Assembly (NCBI GenBank): GCA_002238645.1 | Contig: MPMT01000018.1 | Coordinates: forward strand, 1-64,000 | DNA from: Alphaproteobacteria bacterium bin52 | GTDB lineage: Bacteria > Pseudomonadota > Alphaproteobacteria > Thalassobaculales > Thalassobaculaceae | Length of the DNA stretch: 64,000 nt | Direction of reading: 5' to 3' | Shown here: positions 1 through 6,836 of the stretch, one piece after another | How positions within the stretch are numbered: the first letter of the stretch is position 1 | Layout of the letters: every line of letters begins with the position of its first letter | Program-made: the position numbers and the translations under genes | Notes under the pieces: model-generated | What the model was told of the DNA's origin: nothing | What the model saw: the letters and a program-made list of their open reading frames with translations, nothing else | The model's database searches: none

Positions 1-206
1 AGCCCCGTTCATGCAGGGACTGGTGGACGCTGCGGTGATAGCGCCCGGTCGCCTCCATCACCACCCGGGTGACCGAGTGCGTGCGCAGGAAACCGTGGAG
101 CCCCTTCCAGTTCGATGCGGTGTTCTCGAACCGGCGGTCAACACCATCGACATGAACGTCGAGGTGTTGCTTGCTGCACCTCGATGCCGGCGACTACCTT
201 TGTCAT
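1..206 (-). pseudogene. IS110-family transposase, N-terminal part, frameshifted and cut by the window edge
   Basis: Reading the minus strand from the ATG at 204-206 gives MTKVVAGIEV and then leaves frame. Dropping one C just after the GIEV codons restores a typical IS110/IS1111-family N-terminus: SKQHLDVHVDG, then RRFENTASNWKGL, then a VVMEATGRYHRSVHQSLHERG stretch reaching base 1. In this family the N-terminus is a RuvC-like DEDD domain. The second catalytic acid is visible as the Glu of MEATG, but the first (Asp in the usual GIDVSK) is Glu here. The frameshift plus that substitution suggests an inactive copy, unless the extra C is a sequencing error. The rest of the gene lies outside the window, so completeness cannot be judged. 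Family identity is firm from these motifs. Confidence 0.8.
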
Positions 207-380
207 GTCCCTCGTTCCTCGTCTTGCGACAATACGGGTATGTCCAGGCATCCATTCAGGACACGAGGGACATAAGGGGGCAGGCCGACCACGCTCGCAC
301 ACGGGTCAATCACCCGAGAGGCTATCGGTCCGACCTGCCCCTGAGGCCTCCGTCCCGGTAAGGGGACGGAGGCCTCTCCA
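207..380 (-). ncRNA. Candidate IS110 left end with bridge-RNA-like structured leader
   Basis: This is the non-coding region directly upstream of the IS110 transposase start, where IS110-group elements are known to encode a bridge RNA. It is rich in complementary arms. GGGGCAGG at 277-284 pairs with CCTGCCCC at 334-341. GGGT 303-306 pairs with ACCC 312-315 inside that long stem. A perfect 14-bp hairpin lies at 343-376. A long stem enclosing an internal loop and a small hairpin is the general shape of a bridge RNA. The pairing is seen directly; the function and the exact ends are inferred. Confidence 0.45.
343..376. repeat. Perfect 14-bp inverted repeat (hairpin)
   Basis: GAGGCCTCCGTCCC at 343-356 is exactly complementary to GGGACGGAGGCCTC at 363-376, leaving a 6-base loop. 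No T tract follows on either strand, so it is not a standard intrinsic terminator. It sits at the outer edge of the IS110 leader. It could be part of the element's end, a host repeat used as a target (IS110 relatives often insert in repeat palindromes), or part of the leader RNA. Confidence 0.75.
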
Positions 381-421
381 GAGTGCATCACCACCCCGGA
401 AACCGTGTCAAATTCCGACAG

Positions 422-460
422 TTTTCCACAGATGCCCCGGCACCAGCCGCCTGTGGACAA
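422..460. promoter_or_regulatory. Inverted pair of DnaA-box-like 9-mers
   Basis: TTTTCCACA at 422-430 and, inverted, TGTGGACAA at 452-460 each match the DnaA-box consensus TTATCCACA at 8 of 9 positions, and flanking bases extend the dyad. The pair lies just upstream of a small phage-type ORF. It could be a replication or operator site of the integrated element, or a simple hairpin. Only the sequence match is certain. Confidence 0.35.
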
Positions 461-476
461 ATCAACACCAAGAGTG

Positions 477-686
477 ATGAAGAGGGTCATACAAGAGGGC
501 GCCAGGGTGAGCGAACGGTTGAAGGTCTACATCCCGGAGGCGGGTGCACTGCTGGCGGCCTGGAACACGGTCCATAGCGCCGGGGAGGCGGACCGGGTGC
601 GGTGGTCGGGCAAGGTCTATGTCGTTGTGGAAAGCCGGTCCTGGCAACGCGGTCACTGTCGCGCAACCCTGCTGCGGGAGGACTGA
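477..686 (+). CDS. Small hypothetical protein upstream of phage portal
   Basis: A 69-residue protein if translated from ATG 477; a GTG at 507 would give 59 residues. It has no signal peptide, membrane segment or recognised motif. The C-terminal half has alternating hydrophobic residues (KVYVVVESRSW) suggesting a beta-rich fold. The stop lies two bases before the portal ATG, so the two are probably co-transcribed and coupled, as head-module genes of phages are. A structural or accessory phage role is inferred only from this position. No homology is recognised. Confidence 0.5.
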   Translation: MKRVIQEGARVSERLKVYIPEAGALLAAWNTVHSAGEADRVRWSGKVYVVVESRSWQRGHCRATLLRED

Positions 687-688
687 GG

Positions 689-1750
689 ATGCGCTGGCCT
701 TGGCAGCGTCGTGAGACCCGGGAGGCGTCCGGGGGCTATACCGAAATCATCTCCCGGCTGGTCGAGGCGCAAGCGGCCGGGACCACGCAACAAGCGTCGG
801 CAACGGCCGCGGTCGAGGCGGTCGCGGGAGCTCTATCACGGGCCTTCACGTCTGCCGTGGTCGACGGACCGCCGGACGTGGTCGAGGCCGTGTCACCGCG
901 CGTCCTGGGACAGATTGGCCGCGACCTGATCCGTGTCGGCGAGAGCTTGCATGTGATCCGCATGTCTGGCGGACGTCTCCGGCTGTTTCCGGCGTCGACG
1001 TGGTACTGGGAAGGCGGCGCCGACCCGGCCGACTGGCTTTGCACCGCGACCGTCTACGGGCCGTCCGGGAGCTCGACCTGGCGGGTGCCGGCGTCAAGCG
1101 TGGTCTTCGTCGCCTGGGGCTCGCCGACTGCCAGGCCGTACCATGGCCTTTCGCCGTCATCCTGGGCGGCCGATACCGCCAGGTTGAACGCGAACGCCGA
1201 GCGATCCCTGGCCGATGAGGCCGGAGGGCCGACCGCACAGCTACTCGCGGTGCCGGCCGATGGTGGCGACGGTGCAGACGGCGATCCGCTGGCCGCGCTG
1301 AAATCCGACATATCCCAGGCTCGCGGCAAGGCGCTCCTGGTCGAGACCACGGCGGCCGGATGGGGCGACGGCAAGACGGCCGCGCCACAACATGACTGGC
1401 GCCAACAGCGGCTCGGCCCGGCGCCGACCGAGGCCATGGTCAAGCTGGCGGACGCTGCGTTCGCTCGCGTCCTGGCAGCGGCCGGGTGCTCGCCGTCGCT
1501 GTTCAACGACGCGGACGGGACCAGCAAGCGGGAGGCGCTCCGGCAATGGCACCTGGGAACGGTGCAACCGCTCGCCCGTGTCCTGGAGACCGAGCTGACC
1601 GACAAGCTCGGCCTGCCGGTCCGGCTCCGGTTTGACCTGTACAACGTCGACTTGGCCGGCCGGGCTCAGGCTTTCCAGAAGCTCGTTGCCGGAGGCGTGG
1701 CGGTGTCGGAGGCGCTGGCGACCAGCGGTTTGCTTGCGGCCGAGGCGTGA
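689..1750 (+). CDS. Phage portal protein, HK97-type
   Basis: 353 residues from the ATG at 689, preceded by a GGAGGACTGAGG ribosome-binding region; the same frame is open upstream but that part is not convincing. The central part has the HK97-family portal pattern: SLHVIR, a WRVPASSVVFVAW stretch followed by YHGLSP, and later AAAGCSPSLFNDADGTSKREA with WHLGTVQPL and an acidic LETELTDKLG helix, the ligand-like segment before the C-terminal stem. Portals form the dodecameric DNA gate of tailed-phage heads. The protein is near the short end for the family. No terminase, protease or capsid gene is visible, so this is a remnant, or the edge of a prophage whose other genes lie left of the window beyond the IS110 copy. 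Confidence 0.85.
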   Translation: MRWPWQRRETREASGGYTEIISRLVEAQAAGTTQQASATAAVEAVAGALSRAFTSAVVDGPPDVVEAVSPRVLGQIGRDLIRVGESLHVIRMSGGRLRLFPASTWYWEGGADPADWLCTATVYGPSGSSTWRVPASSVVFVAWGSPTARPYHGLSPSSWAADTARLNANAERSLADEAGGPTAQLLAVPADGGDGADGDPLAALKSDISQARGKALLVETTAAGWGDGKTAAPQHDWRQQRLGPAPTEAMVKLADAAFARVLAAAGCSPSLFNDADGTSKREALRQWHLGTVQPLARVLETELTDKLGLPVRLRFDLYNVDLAGRAQAFQKLVAGGVAVSEALATSGLLAAEA

Positions 1751-1796
1751 CAGGAGGCGCCTACAAGGGCAAGCCGAAGCCGGAACGGACCGACCT

Positions 1797-2228
1797 TTAG
1801 CCCGTTTGAACCGAAACCCCGTAGTCTCTAAGCATTGTCAAAGACTGATAAACACCGAGACCAAATAGTACAATTGATGTAACAACAAGTCCGATAGCGA
1901 AATAGCGAACCATTTCTCCTTTGTGCCATGTGTGCCATGCTTTATTTGGATCAAATTGTACTTCGATCAATAGATGGTAATAGAGTTGAACAAAATAAGC
2001 CATTACTGTGCTTAATCCTGCCACCCCAACCCCCAAAGTGAACAACAGAATTGCGTATTTTGCAGATGGTAGTGCAGCAGAGACGAACTTGTCAGACCAC
2101 ACTTGGCCTACGAAAGCCAATATCGCTACAGCGCATGCTCCATTTATGATCATCCATGCCTTCATGGCTCCTTGAGCCAGGGTGACGAGCGAGTTGGCTG
2201 AGTTTGCCCGTTCTTGATCTTCTGCCAT
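1797..2228 (-). CDS. Small AT-rich membrane protein of unknown function (prophage cargo)
   Basis: 143 residues starting MAEDQERANS, with GGGAAAG upstream as the ribosome-binding site. Three hydrophobic segments (about residues 22-44, 60-85 and 112-133) are separated by a polar loop containing EVQFDPNKAWHTWHKGE. This predicts an inner-membrane protein with a soluble N-terminus. Base composition is visibly AT-rich against GC-rich neighbours on both sides, and the gene is antisense to the portal, so recent transfer is likely. Such lone cargo genes in prophages are often lysogenic-conversion or exclusion factors, but nothing in this sequence identifies a function. Confidence 0.7.
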   Translation of the reverse strand: MAEDQERANSANSLVTLAQGAMKAWMIINGACAVAILAFVGQVWSDKFVSAALPSAKYAILLFTLGVGVAGLSTVMAYFVQLYYHLLIEVQFDPNKAWHTWHKGEMVRYFAIGLVVTSIVLFGLGVYQSLTMLRDYGVSVQTG

Positions 2229-2524
2229 TGTCTTTCCCTTTTCCCCGACCCGGCTGCCGAGGAGTGTTTCTATGGGAAAGATGTGCCGAGGTCCAACTTG
2301 GGACGCATCTTGGGGGCGGGCGTTCCAAAGCCTTGTTGGCGGCGGCATGGACCCCGCGAAGGCGGCGGCCTTGTCCGGGTTGATGATCGAGGAACAGGCG
2401 GGGATGGGCTCGCATACACCCCGCCTGCGCGGTCCCGGCGCACCGGCATGTCGCCGGGGCCGCACCCGAAACGAGGGGGGCTATGTTGGCACGTCTCGTT
2501 TTGGCCGAGTCGGTGACATCTAGG
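2229..2524 (+). pseudogene. Remnant with a second, divergent portal C-terminal tail
   Basis: Between the AT-rich gene and the tRNA there is an open stretch (ATG 2272 to the stop at 2521-2523) whose middle encodes WGRAFQSLVGGG, then MDPAKAAALSGLM. This aligns with the last residues of the portal upstream (GRAQAFQKLVAGG, VAVSEALATSGLL). The homology starts abruptly at about 2308, and what precedes it is not portal-like. It reads as the broken 3' end of a second portal gene rather than an intact gene. The downstream residues are arginine- and glycine-rich with no recognisable feature. Confidence 0.45.
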
Positions 2525-2548
2525 TGACACGCCCTTTATCGCGTGTCA
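2525..2548. terminator. 8-bp inverted repeat 3' of tRNA-Arg
   Basis: TGACACGC at 2525-2532 and GCGTGTCA at 2541-2548 are exactly complementary around an 8-base loop. The hairpin lies about 30 bases beyond the 3' end of the tRNA on its strand. It lacks a U tract, so it could be a weak terminator or processing signal, or a leftover of element attachment. Confidence 0.35.
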
Positions 2549-2577
2549 ATCGAATCCCCATAACCCTTTGAAATGAT

Positions 2578-2654
2578 TGGCGCGCCCGGGAGGACTCGAA
2601 CCCCCAACCTCCTGATCCGTAGTCAGGCACTCTATCCAATTGAGCTACGGGCGC
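2578..2654 (-). tRNA. tRNA-Arg (anticodon ACG)
   Basis: On the minus strand the acceptor arms GCGCCCG and CGGGCGC pair and the 3' end is encoded as GCCA. The D-arm TAGCTCAATTGGATAGAG and T-arm GTTCGAGTCC are standard. The anticodon stem CCTGA/TCAGG holds loop CTACGGA, giving anticodon ACG, which reads Arg CGN codons after A-to-I editing. Length is 77 bases with CCA. Its 3' end faces the phage debris, the usual arrangement when an integrase targets a tRNA 3' end; no duplicated attachment copy can be seen inside this window. Confidence 0.95.
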
Positions 2655-2892
2655 CCGCAAACCGGGTGCGGGAACCTACGCACTTCGCCGGGGATTTGCA
2701 ACCCGGCGACCAGTGCGGTTTTAGTGACGAAAAGGGCGGGCGCGCGGCGGGAAGGCCCCCGTAACCGCGGTAGCCGCCGCCTGAAGGGTTGATGACGTCT
2801 TCCCGATTGCGTGGTAGTTTGCCCGGCCGGTAGACGGGTGCGCGCGGTTGACGCGTCGCGACAGGTTCAGCGAAGCGGGGTGATGGCGTCAC
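2655..2892. other. Intergenic region between tRNA-Arg and a lipoprotein gene
   Basis: No coding region or RNA is recognisable here. It must hold the promoter of the minus-strand tRNA and that of the plus-strand lipoprotein gene, but no clear -35/-10 pair stands out. No RBS better than a weak GGTGATGG precedes the ATG at 2893. Confidence 0.5.
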
Positions 2893-4023
2893 ATGAGGAC
2901 CAACCGACTTGTTCTAGCCGTATTCGGTAGCGTCATGTTCCTGCAAGCCTGCGGTGGGTCGTCAGGAAGGCTGGATCCGCTGGTGCTGCCGCAGTCGGGC
3001 ATCGTGCTGCCGGCGCCCACGACCGCCGGCGCGCCGCCGCCTGCCGAAGCGGCGCCGCCACAAACTGTCGCCGTTACGCCTGCTCCCGCTGCCGCCCCGC
3101 CTGTCAACGAGGCGGGAACAACCTTCGTCGGAGGCAAGGTCCGCGCGCTGCAGGCCGACCTGCAGCGACTGGAACAGTCCATCGAGACCGTGTCGGGCGA
3201 GTTCGAGGGAACCCGGTCCGGTATCGACGACATCGTGGGGAGCTACCACGGGCGGGTGGCGGCCATCCGCGCAAGACTGCAGCGCGGGACCACCCCCGGC
3301 AATCCGGAACTCACCCGTGAGTGGCAGGCCGCACAGGAGGAACTCGAAGCGATCAATGGCCAAGTCGGGCGGCTGAATGCACTTGCCACCACGGTATCGT
3401 CCGATGCGGCCCTGGCATCCTACCTGCTTGAGTCCGCCCGGGCATCCTACGGGATCTCCGGTGCGACCGAACAGGATCACCGCGAACTGGTCATGCTGGA
3501 GGCTGATGTCGGTCGGGCTGTGATCCATATCGATCAGCTGCTTGAGGAACTGAGTGACGATGTCCGCAGGCACCTGCGGTACCTGGCCACGGAACAAAGC
3601 GATCTGCTGACGCTCTCGCTTGCGGTAAAGAACGCGGAGTACCTGGGGCCGAACCTGTCGCCCGCGGGCACCTCGGCGCCTCCCGCCCGCGCAATCCCGT
3701 CAGGCACGGCGGAGCGGATCGACACGCGCCAGCCGCTGGTGGTGATTCGCTTCGACCGTCCCGACGTGAAGTATCGCCAGGCCCTGTATACCGCAGTTCG
3801 GGAAGTGCTGGACCGCAAGCCCGATGCCGGGTTCGACCTGGTTGCCGTCAGTGGCCTCGGAGGAGGTGAGGCGCAGGCCGCCATCGACGTTGTGGAGATC
3901 CGCCGCAACGCGGAAGGGGTATTGCGGGCTCTGGTTGAAATGGGCGTGCCCGCGGACAGGCTCACGATTTCAGCGACCACATCCTCGACCGGCGGCAACG
4001 AGGTGCGCCTGTACATTCGCTGA
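2893..4023 (+). CDS. Lipoprotein with coiled-coil and OmpA-like C-terminal domain
   Basis: 376 residues. The N-terminus [20 protein letters not shown] is a lipoprotein signal with lipobox LQAC (Cys20), followed by Gly-Gly-Ser rather than the Asp retention signal, so outer-membrane sorting is likely. A Pro/Ala-rich linker (about 35-75) leads to a helical, heptad-like region (about 80-235: [35 protein letters not shown]). The last 95 residues (PLVVIRFD, then [27 protein letters not shown], then VPADRLTIS) have the strand-helix pattern of an OmpA/MotB peptidoglycan-associating domain, though the canonical NxxLSxxRA motif is not exact. It probably links outer membrane and cell wall. The specific role is unknown. 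Confidence 0.75.
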   Translation: MRTNRLVLAVFGSVMFLQACGGSSGRLDPLVLPQSGIVLPAPTTAGAPPPAEAAPPQTVAVTPAPAAAPPVNEAGTTFVGGKVRALQADLQRLEQSIETVSGEFEGTRSGIDDIVGSYHGRVAAIRARLQRGTTPGNPELTREWQAAQEELEAINGQVGRLNALATTVSSDAALASYLLESARASYGISGATEQDHRELVMLEADVGRAVIHIDQLLEELSDDVRRHLRYLATEQSDLLTLSLAVKNAEYLGPNLSPAGTSAPPARAIPSGTAERIDTRQPLVVIRFDRPDVKYRQALYTAVREVLDRKPDAGFDLVAVSGLGGGEAQAAIDVVEIRRNAEGVLRALVEMGVPADRLTISATTSSTGGNEVRLYIR

Positions 4024-4151
4024 TTGCCGGCACATCGCGTGGTCACCGTACCGTTCATGACGTTGAAGGCAGGGACACCGGGAGCCCGGGCGGCGGTGTT
4101 CGTGCTCCGGCAGGCACCGTGCATGCCGTTCCCGGCGTGGAGAGAACGATC

Positions 4152-4661
4152 GTGAGTTCATCATCCGGCTATACCCGACCGTTTCCGGTCAGCTGGGAGG
4201 AGTTGCATCGCACGTCGAAGGCGCTGGCCTGGCGTTTGCACGAACTCGGACCCTTCGATGGCGTGATCGCGATTACCCGGGGAGGACTGGTTCCGGCCGC
4301 CATTGTCGCCCGCGAACTGGAATTGAGGATAATCGACACGATCGGCGCGATCAGCTACCGCGACAACGCGATCGAGAAGTTCGAGGAGCGTGCCAGGGGT
4401 ACGGTCGAGATCATCAAGTCGCCGAACGTGACCGGGACCGGCGGCGGATGGTTGATGGTCGACGACCTGGTTGATACCGGGGAGACGGCGAAGGTCGTTC
4501 GCACCCTGCTGCCCGATGCCCATTTCGCGACGGTCTATGCCAAGCCGGCCGGCCGACCCCTGGTGGATACCTTCGTGACCGAAGTGAGCCAGGATACCTG
4601 GATCTACTTCCCCTGGGACCTGGAACCCCGGCCGGTCGAACCGATCGTGGTCATGAGGTAG
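4152..4661 (+). CDS. gpt: Xanthine-guanine phosphoribosyltransferase
   Basis: 169 residues from the GTG at 4152. An in-frame ATG at 4119 would add 11 residues that do not look like the family, whose members begin close to the VSWEEL-type segment. It transfers phosphoribose from PRPP to xanthine or guanine for purine salvage. Seen here: [16 protein letters not shown] (substrate-loop region), the PRPP-binding [13 protein letters not shown], and the C-terminal [11 protein letters not shown] and [10 protein letters not shown] segments diagnostic of the Gpt rather than the Hpt family. Length matches the E. coli enzyme (about 152) with a short N-terminal extension. It is a monocistron in appearance, with purD about 8 kb and guaB about 57 kb further on. 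Confidence 0.92.
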   Translation: MSSSSGYTRPFPVSWEELHRTSKALAWRLHELGPFDGVIAITRGGLVPAAIVARELELRIIDTIGAISYRDNAIEKFEERARGTVEIIKSPNVTGTGGGWLMVDDLVDTGETAKVVRTLLPDAHFATVYAKPAGRPLVDTFVTEVSQDTWIYFPWDLEPRPVEPIVVMR

Positions 4662-4702
4662 GAGGGAGCCGGCGGGCGCCGTAGCGGCCGATGGCGCCGC
4701 CG

Positions 4703-5383
4703 TCACCGGGCTCCGGGTGCGTGCAGCGCCATGTCGAGCCAGAACTCGTGCACGACCTGGTCCTGGCGTGGTAACGCCGGACCGGGGTCGAGATCGGGAC
4801 GAAAGCGCTGCCAGGTCTCGATCATGACCAGGTATTCGCGAGCCCCGGGTCCGCCGCCGTAGATCCTGCGCTCGGCCGTCATCATCCCCGATACCTCCTC
4901 GTCGACCCGGTAAAGGCGAACGTCGATCACCTGCTCGTGGTGCGCAAGCCGGTCCAGCCACTCGCCGGCGAGCCGCGGTTCAACCTCGCTGCGCGTCGCA
5001 GGATCCATGTTGAACCGGCAGGTTGTCACGTAGGGTGGTTCGGTTTCCGCCGGCGTCCCGGATGCGGCCAGAAGGCTGAAGATGGTTCGGTCGGAATTGC
5101 GGTAGTGCTGCAACATCGCCGTGGTCCAGGGCGTGGGGTCGTTGAGGCGGGCGTGGTAGGCCGGGCTGGCTAGGACCGCCGCATTCTCGGTCTCGTAGTA
5201 CATGAGGAACATTGGTGCACCGTCGATGCCGCAGTAGCGTCGTCCGACGATGAACCCGGGGATTGCACACCGTTCGGCCATGTGCTCGCAGTTGTGCCAT
5301 TCCCGAAAATCCTGGACGTGGTCATCCACGATGTCGGCCCAGAACGCCATCAGGCCGCCCGCGCGCGCCGCATTACCCATCAC
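4703..5383 (-). CDS. Conserved hypothetical protein, probable dimeric alpha/beta-barrel fold
   Basis: 226 residues. GGGAGA sits about seven bases before the ATG pair at 5378-5383; an alternative internal start gives MAFWADIVDD. It has two similar halves: DFREWHNCEHMAERCAIPGF then a strand-rich FLMYYETE, and later EWLDRLAHHEQVIDVRLYRV with EYLVMIETW. Repeated short beta-alpha-beta units with HN-x-EH are typical of EthD/DUF4286-like ferredoxin-fold proteins, often found beside aromatic or sterol degradation genes. No catalytic set is certain. It is divergent from the sugar kinase gene, with 94 bases between the starts. Confidence 0.55.
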   Translation of the reverse strand: MMGNAARAGGLMAFWADIVDDHVQDFREWHNCEHMAERCAIPGFIVGRRYCGIDGAPMFLMYYETENAAVLASPAYHARLNDPTPWTTAMLQHYRNSDRTIFSLLAASGTPAETEPPYVTTCRFNMDPATRSEVEPRLAGEWLDRLAHHEQVIDVRLYRVDEEVSGMMTAERRIYGGGPGAREYLVMIETWQRFRPDLDPGPALPRQDQVVHEFWLDMALHAPGAR

Positions 5384-5477
5384 CGTCTCCCTTCTTCCGT
5401 CACCAGCGATTATTGCGTCCCGGTCGGCTTTGATGCTACCCGCAAGTCCCTGCCGCCTCCCGGGATCGGTGTCGTTG

Positions 5478-6512
5478 ATGACCTCCCATGCACGCTACCT
5501 GGAACTGCTGCACGCGACTGGCGGCCGGCGCATCGGCGTGATCGGCGACATCATGCTGGACCGGTCGGTGTTCGGCGTCGTCGACCGGCTCTCCTCCGAG
5601 GCCCCGATCCCGATCCTGGATGTGTCCCGGGAGTGCGAGCACCTCGGCGGAGCGGCGAATGTCGTCAACAACCTGTGCGCGATGGGCGACAGGCCGGTGC
5701 TGTTCAGCGTTGTGGGGGATGACGGGAACGGGCTGCTGCTGCGCACACTGCTGGGTGAACACGAGGGCATCGAAACGGTGATCCTGGCTGATCCGTCACG
5801 TCCGACGACCGTCAAGCTGCGGTTGTTTGCCCAGAATCGCCACATTGCCAGGGCGGACTTTGAGTCCCGCGCACCCGTTGACCAGCGATTGTGGCGGGAA
5901 CTGGCAGCCGCATTCGAGACCGCCGCCCCCGGCCTCGCAGCCGTCGTCGTCCAGGACTACAACAAGGGTCTGCTCACCGCGGAGTTCATCGCTGAGCTGC
6001 TGCGAATAGCCCGCCAGCATCGGGTCATGGTCCTGGTCGACCCCAAGTTCGAGAATTTCTTCGCCTACCGGGGTGCGACTGTGTTCAAGCCAAACCTGCG
6101 CGAGGCTGCGGAGGCGCTGGCCGTGCGGTTGCAGGACCGGGCGTCGATCGAACGGGCGGCTGCGGAGTTGCGCAGCCGGGTCGACGCAGAGAACCTGGTA
6201 CTCACCCTGGGCAAGGACGGTGTCATTCTCGCCGGAGCTGACGGGCGCTGTACCCGCTGGCCGGCGTTCGTGCGCGTGGTCAGTGACCCCGCGGGAGCGG
6301 GAGACACCGTCATCAGCATCATGGCGTCGGTGATGGCGGCGGGCGGGACTGCCGCGGAGGCAGTCGTGCTCGCCAACTGTGGCGCCGGCGTGATCTGCGA
6401 GAAGGTCGGGGTCCAGCCGGTCGCCCGCGACGACCTCGAGGATGCGGTGAGACGACACACGGATGCCGGGCCGACCGATCACGCCACGGGGCCGAGCGGG
6501 TCCTCGTCGTAG
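5478..6512 (+). CDS. D-glycero-beta-D-manno-heptose-7-phosphate kinase (HldE/RfaE domain I type)
   Basis: 344 residues from the ATG at 5478 (MTSHARYLEL); the frame is open further upstream but overlaps the divergent gene. A ribokinase/PfkB-fold enzyme: RIGVIGDIMLDR near the start, substrate-recognition EAPIPILDV and LGGAANVVNNL, VVVQDYNKGLL, VLVDPKFENFFAYRGATVFKPN, and the anion-hole motif DPAGAGDT with catalytic Asp near residue 275. These strings are characteristic of the kinase half of HldE, which makes ADP-heptose for the LPS inner core. Only the kinase half is present. The cytidylyltransferase domain that completes E. coli HldE is not encoded next to it, so it is either a separate HldC elsewhere or this is a paralogous sugar kinase. 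Confidence 0.8.
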   Translation: MTSHARYLELLHATGGRRIGVIGDIMLDRSVFGVVDRLSSEAPIPILDVSRECEHLGGAANVVNNLCAMGDRPVLFSVVGDDGNGLLLRTLLGEHEGIETVILADPSRPTTVKLRLFAQNRHIARADFESRAPVDQRLWRELAAAFETAAPGLAAVVVQDYNKGLLTAEFIAELLRIARQHRVMVLVDPKFENFFAYRGATVFKPNLREAAEALAVRLQDRASIERAAAELRSRVDAENLVLTLGKDGVILAGADGRCTRWPAFVRVVSDPAGAGDTVISIMASVMAAGGTAAEAVVLANCGAGVICEKVGVQPVARDDLEDAVRRHTDAGPTDHATGPSGSSS

Positions 6513-6836
6513 GGAGGATCAGGCAGCCGCGCCGCGCACCCGCCCGGACGATCAGCACCTGCTGCGCGAGCGTCCCACCCCGGTGTCTGCCGGGATTGAC
6601 GGGTAGAGCCCCCCGCCAGGTGCACTCCCGGCTGCAGGATGCCTTCGTCCCGTGGTGGTTGAACCGGTCGCCGTGAACGATCCGGAGGCATTCATCCCAT
6701 GTTTCGACGCCACGGCGGAGCGAACTGCAGCGGACTCCCGTGAGCGTGGAGCTCGTGCCCGGCCCTGTCCGGTGATTGGGTCGGGGCGAGGAACGGTATA
6801 AAGTGTGCTCGATACACAGGAACAGGGAGGGGCTCC
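6513..6836 (+). promoter_or_regulatory. Intergenic region upstream of the PhyH gene, with a candidate -10
   Basis: A 324-base stretch without a supported gene. Near its end TATAAA (6797-6802) lies about 35 bases before the ATG at 6837, with TTGGGT at 6776-6781 as a poor -35 (15-base spacer). A strong AGGGAGG ribosome-binding site precedes the ATG. The rest shows nothing recognisable. Confidence 0.4.

Noticed and set aside
5250-5477. N-terminal extension of the heptose kinase
   Set aside because: It overlaps the divergent gene and its residues are not kinase-like; ATG 5478 gives the expected N-terminus.
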